A stretch of 64,000 nt of DNA from Massilia sp. Root133 (lineage in GTDB: Bacteria; Pseudomonadota; Gammaproteobacteria; Burkholderiales; Burkholderiaceae_D), in NCBI RefSeq assembly GCF_001426525.1, contig NZ_LMEW01000001.1, forward strand, positions 500,978-564,977, given 5' to 3'. Below, one piece after another: positions 8,709-18,421 of this stretch; position 1 is the first letter of the stretch; each line of letters opens with the position of its first letter. The notes under the pieces are model-generated. The model was not told the origin of the DNA and did not search any database. It was given only the letters and a program-made list of their open reading frames with translations. A program made the translations under genes and the position numbers.

Positions 8709-9995
8709 ATGGCTTCCAACGAAGGTGAAATCGCCGCCTGGGAACGCGCGGCACAGGCGGCGCTGAAGGGCGCCAATCCACGCCTGGCGGCGCAGCTGTG
8801 GCAGCGCATCCTGCAACAGGTGCCGACGCACGGACCGGCGCTGCTCGGCATGGCGCAGCTGCACTACCGGTCCGGCGCGCTGCCCGAGGCCCGCGCGCTG
8901 CTCGAGCGCCTCGTCGCGGCGGACGGGAGCGACAAGCAGCAGTGGATCAACCTCGCCGTCGTCAGCATGGCCCAGCACGACGAGGCGCGCGAGGAAGAGG
9001 CGATCCGGCGCGCGCTCGTGCTGGAGCCGACCGACCTCGTGGCGCTGATCCTGCGCGCCGGCCTGCTCACGCGCCAGGGCAAGCGCCACGCGGCCGCGCG
9101 CGCGCATGGCGCCGTCGCCGCGGTGGCGCCGCCGCTGCAGCAACTGCCGCCCGAACTGCGCCCGGCCGTGCAGGAAGCCATGGCCTACCGCGAACAGTAC
9201 GACACCGATTTCGGCCGCTTCCTCGACGACCACATGGCGCCCCTGTTGCGCGACCTGCGCGGCGAGCGCGTGCAGCGCTTCACGGCATCCCTCGACATCA
9301 TGCTGGGCCGCAAGCGCCGCTACGAGCCGCAGCCCGCGCTGTTCCACTTCCAGGGCCTGGCGCCCATCACCTTTTTCGACCGCGCGGACTTTCCGTGGCT
9401 CGATGCGTTCGAGCGCGAGCTTGACGCCATCCGCGCGGAATTCATCGCCGCGCAGGCTGGCGCCGACGGTTTTACGCCTTACATGCAGTATGGCGACGAC
9501 CAGCCGCTGCGCCAGTGGGCCGAGCTGAACAACTCGCTGCGCTGGAGCGCCTTCCACCTCGTCGAAGCCGGCAAGGTCAACGAGGCCAACGCAGCGCGCT
9601 GCCCGCGCACGATGGCCTTGCTGGCCGGTGCGCCGCAGCCGGACCAGCCGGGCCGCACGCCCGTCGCGATGTTTTCCGTGCTCAAGCCGAAGACGCGCAT
9701 CCCGCCGCACTGCGGCGTCAGCAACGTCCGCCTCGTCACGCACGTGCCGCTCGTCGTGCCGCCGGGCTGCGGCTTCCGCGTCGGCAACGACGTGCGCGCG
9801 TGGGAAGAGGGCAAGGCGTGGGTGTTCGACGACACCATCGAGCACGAGGCGTGGAACGACAGCGACGCTGCCCGCGCGATCCTGATGTTCGACATCTGGC
9901 ATCCGCACCTGACGGGGCCCGAGCGCGCGCTCGTGACGGCCATGAGCGACGGCATGAATGCATTCTCGGCGGACGAGGGCAGCTTCGGGCTGTAA
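8709..9995 (+). CDS. TPR-containing aspartyl/asparaginyl beta-hydroxylase family protein
   Basis: A 428-residue protein. Residues ~5-130 form TPR-like helical repeats (the ALLGMAQLHYRSGALPEARALLE type). The C-terminal ~200 residues are an AspH-type Fe(II)/2-oxoglutarate dioxygenase domain: first iron His at 334 in IPPHCGVSN, second at 379 in DDTIEHEAWN, and an Arg in the following RAILMFDIWHP for 2-oxoglutarate. The TPR plus AspH order is the one seen in eukaryotic AspH and many bacterial homologues. The target protein is unknown. AAGGGG precedes the ATG at 8709. A strong terminator follows. Confidence 0.85.
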   Translation: MASNEGEIAAWERAAQAALKGANPRLAAQLWQRILQQVPTHGPALLGMAQLHYRSGALPEARALLERLVAADGSDKQQWINLAVVSMAQHDEAREEEAIRRALVLEPTDLVALILRAGLLTRQGKRHAAARAHGAVAAVAPPLQQLPPELRPAVQEAMAYREQYDTDFGRFLDDHMAPLLRDLRGERVQRFTASLDIMLGRKRRYEPQPALFHFQGLAPITFFDRADFPWLDAFERELDAIRAEFIAAQAGADGFTPYMQYGDDQPLRQWAELNNSLRWSAFHLVEAGKVNEANAARCPRTMALLAGAPQPDQPGRTPVAMFSVLKPKTRIPPHCGVSNVRLVTHVPLVVPPGCGFRVGNDVRAWEEGKAWVFDDTIEHEAWNDSDAARAILMFDIWHPHLTGPERALVTAMSDGMNAFSADEGSFGL

Positions 9996-10013
9996 TCGTC
10001 GACGGAACAAATG

Positions 10014-10052
10014 AAAACCGCCGCCGGCCTCGCAGCCGGCGGCGGTTTTTTT
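10014..10052. terminator. Bidirectional intrinsic terminator
   Basis: A 15-bp perfect stem AAAACCGCCGCCGGC / GCCGGCGGCGGTTTT with a 6-nt loop, flanked by A and T runs. It sits between the convergent hydroxylase (plus) and receptor (minus) genes and can terminate both. Confidence 0.9.
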
Positions 10053-10071
10053 ACGGCGCCCGATCAGGCGA

Positions 10072-12975
10072 TCAGAAGCGGTAAGTCACGTTGGCGTAGA
10101 TGAAGCGGCCATACGCGTCGTACACCTGCGGGAACGTGTTGCCGTTGCCGTAGGTACCCGTCACCGAGCTCGACGAAGCGATCGACGGATCCTTGTCCAG
10201 CAGGTTGTTGACGCCGAAGCTCAGGGCCAGCTTGCGGCTGAAGCGGTACACGCCGTTCAGGTCGAAGTAGCTGCGCGACGCCAGGTACGCGTCGCGCTGC
10301 GTGTCCAGTTCGCCGGCCAGCTGCGTGTTCGAATCGAGCATGTCGTTCTTCACGCGGTCGATGTAGCGCCAGGTGAGCGACAAGTCGAGGTTGTACGGGC
10401 TCGACCAGGTCGTGCGCAGCTTGTGGCGCCATTTCGGCATCGCCGGCGCGGAAATGCCGCAGGTCGGGCCGTACAGGCCGGCGCAGTCGTAGCTGCCCGT
10501 CCCCGGCAGGTTTTCCACCGTGTAGCTCTTCAGGTAGGTGCCGTTCAGCGTGAAGTCCAGGTTGCCGTAGCTTTGCGGCAGGCGGGTGCGGTAGCTGGCG
10601 CCCACGTCCAGGCCCGAGGTGCCCTGCGAACCGATGTTCGTGGTGCCGGCTTCGACGTAGCCGGTCGGCAGCAGCCACAGCGAGCCCAGCGAGTCGCGGT
10701 GGATCATGTTGCAGTACAGCGCATTGCCGGTCTGCAGGCACTGCGTGAACACGCTCTGGGCGTTGACGGCCTGGATCGCGTCCTTGATCTTCAGCTTGAA
10801 TGCGTCCAGCGTGATGGTCAGGTTCTTGATCGGGTCGATCACGATACCGATCGTGTACGTGTTCGCGGTTTCCGGCTTGACGTTCGGGTTGCCGCCGGTA
10901 CGGCCGTTGTACTGGTTGGTCGAGTTTTCCGCGACCTTGCCGTACAGCGAAGCCGGCAGGCCCGTGTTGGCGCACTGGGCTTGCGTGGCTTTCGGGCTCT
11001 CGCCGCCGCACGGGTCGTCGTTCGGACCGGCCAGCACCACGGCTTGCGGCGTGTACAGTTCATAGATGTTCGGTGCGCGGACGGCGCGCTGGGCGGAACC
11101 GCGCACGCGCACCTGGTCGATCGGCTGCCAGTCGAGGCCCAGGCCGAACGTGTTGGTCTTCGCGTCCGTGCTGTAGTTCGAACGGCGGTACGAGCCCGAC
11201 AGGTCCATGTGCTTCGAGAAGGGCATGTTGTCCAGCAGCGGCAGCTTGAATTCGCCGAAGGCTTCCTTCACGTTGTACGCGCCCGTGACGGCCGGGGAAG
11301 CGCCGCCGGCGCCGGACAGGTCGCCGGTCTGGTTTTCGTAGTCGGGCTGGAACGACAGCTTCTCCATGCGCTGCTCGTAGCCGAACGACACGCCGGCGCC
11401 GCTTTCGGCGGTCGGCAGCTTCAGGCCGAAGCGGGTCAGGTCGGTGCCGAAGTTCAGGCCGAACACGGATTGCTGCGTGAAGCCGCCGTTCGAGCCGGTG
11501 GCGTTCAGGTAGTCCAGCGCGGCCTGGGTGACGCCGCCCTGCTTGAACAGGTTGTACGGCACGCAGGCGGGGTCGGAGCCGTTGACGACCGAGCGGCACA
11601 CGGCCTTGCCCGTGGTCGGGTCGGCGACGACGTCCAGCGCGTTGGCGATCAGGCGGGTCGAGAAGTAGCCGGTCGCGCGGTCGCTGTGGTTGACGCGTGC
11701 GAACTGGCCGAACACGTCGTACGACCAGTCGCCGATCATGCCCTTCACGCCCAGCACTTCGCGGAACGACGAATCGGTGATGTTGGTCGAGCGCGGGCCG
11801 CCTTCGACGTTACGCTTGCCGACGGAGAGGGTCGTGGTGTCGCCCGGTGCCTTCAGGCCCAGCGCGGCGCGCCAGGCATCGTTCAGCAGCGGGTTGTCGT
11901 AGCCGATCGTCGCCTGCTGGCCGTAGAAGATGCCGCCCGGCGCGATCTGGGCGTCGGTCGTGTAGTTGTGGAAGTTGAATTCGCTGTACAGGCGCGCGTT
12001 CTCGTTGATGTCGTAGTGCAGCATCGAGTTGACGTTGTACTCGTCCGACGGGCGCTGGAAGAAGTTCAGGGGGCCGAAGTTGTAGGCATCGGTGGCCGAC
12101 ACGTACTTGCGCGGATTGCCGTTCGCATCCGGGGTGAACGTGCCGACACGGGCGATCGACGTGCCGGAGCCCGAGCAGGCGAAGCCCGGATCGGACGCGC
12201 CCAGCGAGCAGGCCGAGAAGTCGCGCTGCGATTGCAGCAGGGCGTCGGCGTGGCGGTGCGACACGAAGAACGTCGCGTTGCCCTTGTTGTCGGCGAAGTT
12301 CGAGCCGGCCAGCAGGCTGAAGTCGTACTTCTTGGCGTCGAACGTGTGGTTGCCCGGCAGCGGGAAGCCCTTCTTGTTGACGACGCCCTGGATCTCGTCG
12401 TTGTGCTGCTTGTGGTTGGCGCCGGAGATATTGGCTTCCAGTTCCACGCCTTCGTAGTTGTCCTTCAGGATGAAGTTGACGACGCCCGACACGGCGCCCG
12501 AGCCGTACACGGCGCCGGCGCCGCCGGTCAGCACGTCGACACGTCGGATCAGTTCACTCGGGATCTGGTTCAGGTCGGCTGCGACACTGAGCACGCTGCC
12601 GGAAGGCAAGCGCTTGCCGTTGACGAGCACCAGGGTACGCTGCGAGCCCATGCCGCGCAGGTCGACGGTGGCGGTGCCGCTGGCGCCGTTCGAGATGGCC
12701 GCACCCTGCGACGCGAACACCTGGGGCAGGTTGTTCAGCAGGTCTTCGGTATTGCGCACGCCATCGATCTTGATGTCCTTGGCGCTCAGGGTGGTGATGG
12801 GGCTGGAGCCTTCCGTATTCAGCGATGGAATGCGCGAGCCCGTCACTTCCACGCGCTGCATCGACGCGGCGGGTGCCGCGGCATTGTCCTGTGCATGAAC
12901 GACGGACGCGCCGAGCGCCATGCCGCCGGCAAACATCAATCGAACCGATCGAGATAAAACTTTTTCCGACATCAT
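10072..12975 (-). CDS. TonB-dependent outer-membrane receptor (second of three)
   Basis: A 967-residue receptor starting with Met-Met (either Met possible). Signal peptide ~1-28 (MFAGGMALGASVVHA-Q), then a short Ala-rich linker and the plug with RVEVTGSRIPS, VLVNGKRLPSG and VDVLTGGAGAVYGSGAVSGVVNF. The barrel ends in TYRF. It is more distant from the other two receptors: the plug carries GGAGAVYGSGAVSG rather than the shared KDGAS.YG.DAIAG. Its upstream region is AT-rich with a 16-bp palindrome (13126-13141), suggesting its own regulation. Substrate unknown. Confidence 0.92.
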   Translation of the reverse strand: MMSEKVLSRSVRLMFAGGMALGASVVHAQDNAAAPAASMQRVEVTGSRIPSLNTEGSSPITTLSAKDIKIDGVRNTEDLLNNLPQVFASQGAAISNGASGTATVDLRGMGSQRTLVLVNGKRLPSGSVLSVAADLNQIPSELIRRVDVLTGGAGAVYGSGAVSGVVNFILKDNYEGVELEANISGANHKQHNDEIQGVVNKKGFPLPGNHTFDAKKYDFSLLAGSNFADNKGNATFFVSHRHADALLQSQRDFSACSLGASDPGFACSGSGTSIARVGTFTPDANGNPRKYVSATDAYNFGPLNFFQRPSDEYNVNSMLHYDINENARLYSEFNFHNYTTDAQIAPGGIFYGQQATIGYDNPLLNDAWRAALGLKAPGDTTTLSVGKRNVEGGPRSTNITDSSFREVLGVKGMIGDWSYDVFGQFARVNHSDRATGYFSTRLIANALDVVADPTTGKAVCRSVVNGSDPACVPYNLFKQGGVTQAALDYLNATGSNGGFTQQSVFGLNFGTDLTRFGLKLPTAESGAGVSFGYEQRMEKLSFQPDYENQTGDLSGAGGASPAVTGAYNVKEAFGEFKLPLLDNMPFSKHMDLSGSYRRSNYSTDAKTNTFGLGLDWQPIDQVRVRGSAQRAVRAPNIYELYTPQAVVLAGPNDDPCGGESPKATQAQCANTGLPASLYGKVAENSTNQYNGRTGGNPNVKPETANTYTIGIVIDPIKNLTITLDAFKLKIKDAIQAVNAQSVFTQCLQTGNALYCNMIHRDSLGSLWLLPTGYVEAGTTNIGSQGTSGLDVGASYRTRLPQSYGNLDFTLNGTYLKSYTVENLPGTGSYDCAGLYGPTCGISAPAMPKWRHKLRTTWSSPYNLDLSLTWRYIDRVKNDMLDSNTQLAGELDTQRDAYLASRSYFDLNGVYRFSRKLALSFGVNNLLDKDPSIASSSSVTGTYGNGNTFPQVYDAYGRFIYANVTYRF

Positions 12976-13294
12976 TTGTCTTGAGTCCCTTCTGAGCTGG
13001 ACCGGTGCGGACTACGCGCCGGCTCGCAGATCCTGTTATTGATCTTCATCCATCCTTTTGGGAGGGAATGTTTATTTGCTACAAGACAATGAAATCATTG
13101 CTAATAAACAAAGTCAACGTGTAAATATGCATATATGCATAAATACTGTAAATACCAAATCAAATTTTTTTAAATGGAAAAATGACTCATAGAAATTCTG
13201 CTTGAAATGTTGTATTTAGTTTTTTATTCGAAATTTTATGGGCGCGTAATTACAACTCTTTGCCCCATTGTGGTGCGGCGCTGCACCAAAAACA
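12976..13294. promoter_or_regulatory. AT-rich control region of the second receptor gene
   Basis: No gene here. On the minus strand a possible promoter is TTGACT (complement of 13112-13117) with a 17-bp spacer to TTTCAT (complement of 13089-13094). A perfect 16-bp palindrome TATGCATATATGCATA lies at 13126-13141, just upstream of the -35, where an activator or repressor could bind. Base composition (13080-13260) is far more AT-rich than the rest of the window. Confidence 0.4.
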
Positions 13295-13324
13295 AACGGG
13301 ACAGTGAGTGCTCACTGTCCCGTT
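13286..13324 (-). terminator. Intrinsic terminator of the third receptor gene
   Basis: AACGGGACAGTGAG (13295-13308) and CTCACTGTCCCGTT (13311-13324) form a near-perfect hairpin. Read on the minus strand it is followed by TTTGTTTTT. It lies 43 bp after the receptor stop codon. Confidence 0.85.
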
Positions 13325-13366
13325 CATCATCGACCGACGATCAGCCGGCGAACCGGCTGTCTGTCA

Positions 13367-16138
13367 TCAGAACTGGTAACGCACGCCGGCCTTGAAGAAG
13401 CGGCCGATGGCGCCGCTCGCGTCCATCGGGTTGTAGCTCATGCCGCCGTAGGTCAGCGGATCCAGCGGTGCGATCTTGTCGAACAGGTTCGTGATCGAGC
13501 CGTAGACCTGCAGTTGCGGCGTGACCTGGTAACGGGCCGACAGGTCGATCGTCGTGAACGACGCCAGGCGGCAGTTGCCCGGTGCCGGCGAGCCGTTCGC
13601 GTACTGCGAGGCGCACTTGTCGCCCGCGAAGTACACGTTCTGCATGTCGGCGCGGTAGTTCGCGGTCGCCGTCACGTTCAGGTCCTGGCGGTCCCAGGAC
13701 ACGGTCGTGCTGATCTTGTCTTTCGGCGTACCGGCGCAGTCCGACGTATCGCAGTTGCCGTGCGTGCCGGCGTACTGGAAGCGCGTGCCGTTCTTCTCGG
13801 CGCGCACCCACGATGCGACGTGCGTCCAGGTCAGGCCCACGGTGGCGCGGCCGTAGTTGCCCAGGCGGAAGCGCTGCTTGACGTCCAGGTCGACACCCTT
13901 GACTTCCGTGAAGCTGGAGTTCTGGTACGGCGCCTTCGACAGCAGCAGCGTGCCCGTGTTCGGGATCGCGACGCCATTCACGACCAGGTTGTTGTCGTTG
14001 CGGATCGCGGTCGGCAGGGCGGCGGCTTCCACGTACGACAGCGGGTTGATCTCGTTGGAGCGCTTGATCTTGAAGGCGTCCAGCGACAGCGCGGTGCCGT
14101 CGAACGGATCCCACACCATGCCCAGCGTGTAGCCCTTCGATTTTTCCGGCTGCAGGCTCGGGTTGCCGACCTTGACGGCGCCGATCGTGATCGAGCAGTC
14201 GGCCTGGGTGGCGCCGCCGGCGGCCGGCGTGCCGCCCGGGCAGCGGATCGGGTCACGCACGGCCGAGTTGCCGGTGCTCTGCGAGGCCGGGCTGAACTCC
14301 GCCGGGCCCGGAGCGCGGAAGCCTTCCGTGTAGGTCGTGCGCAGCGCGAAGGTCTTCAGCGGGGTCCACTTGGCGCCGAATTTCGGCGTGGTCGACGAGA
14401 AGTCCTTGTACTTGTCGTAGCGGACGGCGGCGTTCAGCTCGACCGTCTTGACGATCGGCGCAGCCACTTCGAAGAACACGGCCGACACGTTCTGGGAGCC
14501 CTGGGCAGCCACGTACGACGAGTTGATCGAGCCGTCCGACGTGCCCGACAGCGACGGGTTGTCCAGCGACTGGTGGCGGTATTCGCCGCCGACCGCGAGA
14601 CCCAGCGCGCCGCCCGGCAGTTGCATCAGTTCGCGCGACGCCTTGAAGTCGAGGACGTCCAGCTTGGTGGTCGAGTGCGACGTGGCGTTCGTGGCCAGCG
14701 CGGCATACAGCGCCGCCGGGTTCTTGCCGGCCTGCGCGCCGATGTAGTACGGGAACAGGGCGTTCGTCGGATCGCCCAGCGCGGCCTGCAGCACCTTCAT
14801 GTTCAGCATGTTGCTGTAGTTCAGGTCGAGTGCCGACTGCGAGTGCGTGAGGCCGGTGTCGAAGTCCCAGCCCGCCACGGTGCCTTTCAGGCCGAACACG
14901 AAGCGCGAGAATTCGTTGTCGGCCGAGCGGGTGCTGGGGCCGACGTCGAACAGGGAGTAGCGCAGGCGCACGGGGACGCCGTACGGGTTCTGCGGATGGG
15001 TGGCGCCCATCAGGATCGCGTTGCCGTAGTTGATGATGCCGGTCGGGTTGGCGGCGTTCGGCGGGAACGCGATGGTGCCGCTGGTCGACGGCGGGATCAG
15101 CGTGAATTCGGTGTCGCGCTTCGAGTAGCCGGCTTCGGCGTAGAACTGCAGGTCGTTGCTCAGGTTCTTGGTGAAGCGGGTGTAGAAGTTCATGCCGCCG
15201 ATCTTCGGCTGCATCGAACGGAACTGGTCGGCGTACCACAGGCAGCCGCCGGCCGGGTCTTGCGCCGCGGTGACGGAGAACTGCGAGCAGCCCGGCAGCG
15301 ACACGTAGTTGCCGGTCTTCGGATCGCGCAGCGCGCCGGTCGGCGTCGGCTGGGACGCGCCCGACGTGATGTAGCCGTAGCCGAACTGGGTGTTGGCGGC
15401 ATAGCCCCACGGACGGATGTCGCCATGGCCGATCCATTCGCGGCCCGCGCGGTCCTTGTTCAAGAGCGACTGGTTGCCGTAGAACTCGGCGTTGACCATG
15501 ACGTTGTAGCCGTCTTCGTCCAGGCGGCCCTTGCCCCAGGTGAGCGCGGCCTTGCCGGTGCCGGCGTCGTGGTAGCGCGATTCGCCGACTTCGGCCTTGA
15601 AGGTCGTCCCGACGAAGTCCTTGCGCAGGATGATGTTGACCACGCCCGCGATCGCGTCGGCGCCGTAGGTCGACGAGGCGCCGTCCTTCAGGATCTCGAT
15701 GCGCTCGACGGCTTCCATCGGCACGGTCGACAGGTCGGTGAAGCTCTTCTGGCCGTCGTCGGCGCGCGCGAACGGTGCCATGCGGCGGCCGTTCAGCAGG
15801 ACCAGGGTCGAGGTGGCGCCCAGGCCGCGCAGCGAGATGGCGGTGGAACCGGCGGCGAAGCCGTTGCCGAAACCGGTCGGCAGCGAACCGGCGCCGTCCG
15901 ACGTCAAGGTCTGCAGGTATTCCGCGACGGTGCCCTTGCCGGACTTGGCGAGGTCTTCGCGGCTGACCACCTGCACGGGCGAAGCCGTTTCGGCGGTCGC
16001 GCGCTTGATGCTGGAACCGGTGATTTCGACACGCTGGATCGGACCCTGGGCGTCTTGCGCCACGGCCGGTGCAGCGCCCAGCGCCGCATAGGCGAGGGCG
16101 AGCGTGACTGCTTGTGCGATAGCTTTCTTTTGATACAT
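13367..16138 (-). CDS. TonB-dependent outer-membrane receptor (third of three)
   Basis: A 923-residue receptor starting at the ATG complementary to 16136-16138, preceded by a good RBS (GGAG 8 nt upstream). The longer upstream start lacks a signal peptide. Residues 1-28 are the signal peptide (LGAAPAVA-Q). Plug motifs VEITGSSIKRATAE, LLNGRRMAPF and VERIEILKDGASSTYGADAIAGVVNI are close to the first receptor, and both end in R-Y-(S/Q)-F, indicating duplication. It is divergent from the ABC transporter genes, 322 bp apart. Co-regulation with that transporter is possible but not shown. Confidence 0.92.
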   Translation of the reverse strand: MYQKKAIAQAVTLALAYAALGAAPAVAQDAQGPIQRVEITGSSIKRATAETASPVQVVSREDLAKSGKGTVAEYLQTLTSDGAGSLPTGFGNGFAAGSTAISLRGLGATSTLVLLNGRRMAPFARADDGQKSFTDLSTVPMEAVERIEILKDGASSTYGADAIAGVVNIILRKDFVGTTFKAEVGESRYHDAGTGKAALTWGKGRLDEDGYNVMVNAEFYGNQSLLNKDRAGREWIGHGDIRPWGYAANTQFGYGYITSGASQPTPTGALRDPKTGNYVSLPGCSQFSVTAAQDPAGGCLWYADQFRSMQPKIGGMNFYTRFTKNLSNDLQFYAEAGYSKRDTEFTLIPPSTSGTIAFPPNAANPTGIINYGNAILMGATHPQNPYGVPVRLRYSLFDVGPSTRSADNEFSRFVFGLKGTVAGWDFDTGLTHSQSALDLNYSNMLNMKVLQAALGDPTNALFPYYIGAQAGKNPAALYAALATNATSHSTTKLDVLDFKASRELMQLPGGALGLAVGGEYRHQSLDNPSLSGTSDGSINSSYVAAQGSQNVSAVFFEVAAPIVKTVELNAAVRYDKYKDFSSTTPKFGAKWTPLKTFALRTTYTEGFRAPGPAEFSPASQSTGNSAVRDPIRCPGGTPAAGGATQADCSITIGAVKVGNPSLQPEKSKGYTLGMVWDPFDGTALSLDAFKIKRSNEINPLSYVEAAALPTAIRNDNNLVVNGVAIPNTGTLLLSKAPYQNSSFTEVKGVDLDVKQRFRLGNYGRATVGLTWTHVASWVRAEKNGTRFQYAGTHGNCDTSDCAGTPKDKISTTVSWDRQDLNVTATANYRADMQNVYFAGDKCASQYANGSPAPGNCRLASFTTIDLSARYQVTPQLQVYGSITNLFDKIAPLDPLTYGGMSYNPMDASGAIGRFFKAGVRYQF

Positions 16139-16460
16139 TTGCAACTCCAAATGGGGCTTCGATGGCGAGGCTGAGCATCGATGCATTCCAGATTCGGAAC
16201 ATTCATGGTATGTATATGCCGAACTGGAAAATCTAATGTTGTAAGCTCTCTCTCATTGTCCAAAAATCTAGAATTCATTTTTTGGCAACGCATCAGACCA
16301 CCGCAGCGTGCAATGTGTCAATACGATGACAATGCATATTGCGTAAACACCACAACAGCCCATCCATTTGGTTATGGCCTCATGACATCTTTTCCCGGCA
16401 GGGGCGGCGCAATCTGGTCTATAGTTCCGAACGCGTTCGAAGACTCACCCGGGAATCCCG
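16139..16460. promoter_or_regulatory. Divergent control region with LacI-like palindrome
   Basis: 322 bp between the third receptor (minus) and the permease gene (plus), with no gene. Near the permease a TATAGT (16420-16425) could be a -10 box, without a convincing -35. Directly after it is a perfect 12-bp palindrome CGAACGCGTTCG (16428-16439) with a central CG, the form of a LacI/GalR-family operator, placed where it would block the start of transcription. No such regulator is encoded in the window. Confidence 0.35.
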
Positions 16461-17399
16461 ATGTTTGCTTATATCCTGCGGCGCCTGTGGCAGATGCTGC
16501 CGACGATGGCCGGCGTCGTCGTGCTGGTGTTCGTGCTGTTCAACTGGGTCGGCGGCGACCCCTCGTACCTGTTGGCGGGCAAGATGGCCGACGCGCGCGC
16601 CATCGCAAACATCCGCGCCCAGCTGGGGCTCGATGCGCCGTGGTACGTCCAGCTCGGCATCTTCGTGAAGCAGATCGTCACGTTCGACTTCGGCAACGCG
16701 TGGGCGACGGGCGAGCCCGTGTCGCACATCATCGCCAGCCGCCTGGGGCCGTCGCTGACGGTGCTCGTGCCGCTGACGTTCCTGGAGACCACGATCGGCA
16801 TCGCGCTGGCGCTCGCCGTCGCCTTCGTGCGCGGCTCGCTGACGGACCGCGTCGTGATGGTCGCGTGCACGGTCGGCATGTCGATCTCGATCCTCGTCTA
16901 CATCATCGTGTTCCAGTATGGTCTCGCCTATAAGCTCGGGTTGTTCCCCGTGCAGGGGTGGGGCGAGCATTTCACGGAAAACCTGCTGCGCTACGCCACC
17001 CTGCCGATCCTGATCGGCCTCACCGTGTCGCTGGCGCCGACGTTGCGCCTGTTCCGCAGCTTCGTGCTGGACGAAGTCGGGCAGGACTACGTGCGCACGG
17101 CGCGCGCGAAAGGCCTGCCGGAGCGGCGCATCGTCTGGGTGCACGTGTTGCGCAACGCCGCCATTCCCATCATCACGTACGTCATGGCCAACCTGCCGGC
17201 GCTCCTGATCGGCGCCTTCCTGCTCGAGCGCTTCTTCGGCATCCCCGGCATCGGGCGCGAAGTGATCCTCGCCGTCGAGCGCAGCGACTTCCCCGTGATC
17301 AAGGCGATCACCGTCTACGTCGCCGCCGCCACGATGGTGTTCAACCTGCTGGCGGACCTGATGTACCAGGCCGTCGACCCGCGCGTGCAGCTCAAATGA
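16461..17399 (+). CDS. Peptide-type ABC transporter permease (DppB/OppB/YejB family)
   Basis: A 312-residue membrane protein with a start typical of the family (MFAYILRRLWQMLPTM), about six membrane segments and the permease signature around FVLDEVGQDYVRTARAKGLPERRI, the EAA-type loop contacting the ATPase. Family members import di/oligopeptides, nickel or microcin-like peptides. It overlaps the next gene by 4 bp (ATGA), so the three ABC genes form one operon. No periplasmic binding protein is encoded alongside. Confidence 0.92.
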   Translation: MFAYILRRLWQMLPTMAGVVVLVFVLFNWVGGDPSYLLAGKMADARAIANIRAQLGLDAPWYVQLGIFVKQIVTFDFGNAWATGEPVSHIIASRLGPSLTVLVPLTFLETTIGIALALAVAFVRGSLTDRVVMVACTVGMSISILVYIIVFQYGLAYKLGLFPVQGWGEHFTENLLRYATLPILIGLTVSLAPTLRLFRSFVLDEVGQDYVRTARAKGLPERRIVWVHVLRNAAIPIITYVMANLPALLIGAFLLERFFGIPGIGREVILAVERSDFPVIKAITVYVAAATMVFNLLADLMYQAVDPRVQLK

Positions 17400-18421
17400 C
17401 GGGTCAAGAGCTGAACCTCCCCGCAACTCCTGTCGGCCTGTGGGGTCTGGCCTGGCGCCGCCTGCGTGCCGACCGCGTCGCGATGGTCGCGCTGGCGGTC
17501 GTGGGCCTGTTCCTGTTGTCCGTCGTGCTGGCGGCGACGGGCCTCGTCGCGGCCGACTGGGAAGACGAGGTGGCCGTCAATTACGCGCCGCCTTCCTTCG
17601 TCGGCCCGGATCCAGCGCTGGCCGCGCTCGCGCAACCGCAGCGGCCGGCGCCGCCGAATGCGTTCGATCCGCTCGCGGGCGACATCGCCGAGCTGCGGGC
17701 GCAACTGGCACGCCAGGGCCATGCCGCGCATGCGGCCAAACGCACCACGCTGCCGTTCGGCGCCGACAAATGGGGCCACGACATCGTGAGGAAGACGATC
17801 AAGGGCGGCCAGACGTCGATCGTCGTGGGCCTCGTCGCCGCGTTCGTCGCCGTCGCGCTGGGCACGCTGTTCGGCGCGCTGTCCGGCTTCTATGGCGGGC
17901 TGGTCGACGATTGGTTCAACTGGTTCTACAACGTGTTCACGGCGATCCCCTCGATCCTGATGATCCTCACCGTGGCCGCCGTGCTGCAGACGAAGGGTGT
18001 GCTGACGATCGTGCTGATCCTCGGCCTCACCGGCTGGACGGGGCCGTACCGCCTGATCCGCGCCGAGTACATCAAGCACAAGGCGCGGGAATACGTGATG
18101 GCGGCCGACGCGATCGGCGCGTCCGGCTGGCGCAAGATGTTCGTGCACATCTTCCCGAACGTGTCGCACGTGGCGCTCGTGCAGATGTCGATCCTCGTCG
18201 TCGGCTTCATCAAGGCCGAAGTGATCCTGTCATTCCTCGGCTTCGGCGTGCCGGTGGGCGTCGTCTCGTGGGGCAGCATGCTGAACGAGGCGCAGAATGA
18301 ACTCATCCTCGGCAAATGGTGGCAACTGACGGCGGCCGCCAGCGCCATGGCCATCCTGGTCACGGCGTTCTCGCTGTTCGCCGATGCGCTGCGCGATGCG
18401 CTGGATCCGAAACTCAAATGA
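17396..18421 (+). CDS. Peptide-type ABC transporter permease (DppC/OppC/YejE family)
   Basis: A 341-residue permease. The first membrane segment (~25-50) is followed by a long periplasmic region (~55-125, Pro/Ala-rich) before the remaining segments; this is larger than in DppC and resembles YejE. The EAA loop is visible as YIKHKAREYVMAADAIGASGW, and the ending LFADALRDALDPKLK is typical. Start and stop overlap both neighbours by 4 bp. It forms the membrane channel with the preceding permease. Confidence 0.92.
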   Translation: MTGQELNLPATPVGLWGLAWRRLRADRVAMVALAVVGLFLLSVVLAATGLVAADWEDEVAVNYAPPSFVGPDPALAALAQPQRPAPPNAFDPLAGDIAELRAQLARQGHAAHAAKRTTLPFGADKWGHDIVRKTIKGGQTSIVVGLVAAFVAVALGTLFGALSGFYGGLVDDWFNWFYNVFTAIPSILMILTVAAVLQTKGVLTIVLILGLTGWTGPYRLIRAEYIKHKAREYVMAADAIGASGWRKMFVHIFPNVSHVALVQMSILVVGFIKAEVILSFLGFGVPVGVVSWGSMLNEAQNELILGKWWQLTAAASAMAILVTAFSLFADALRDALDPKLK

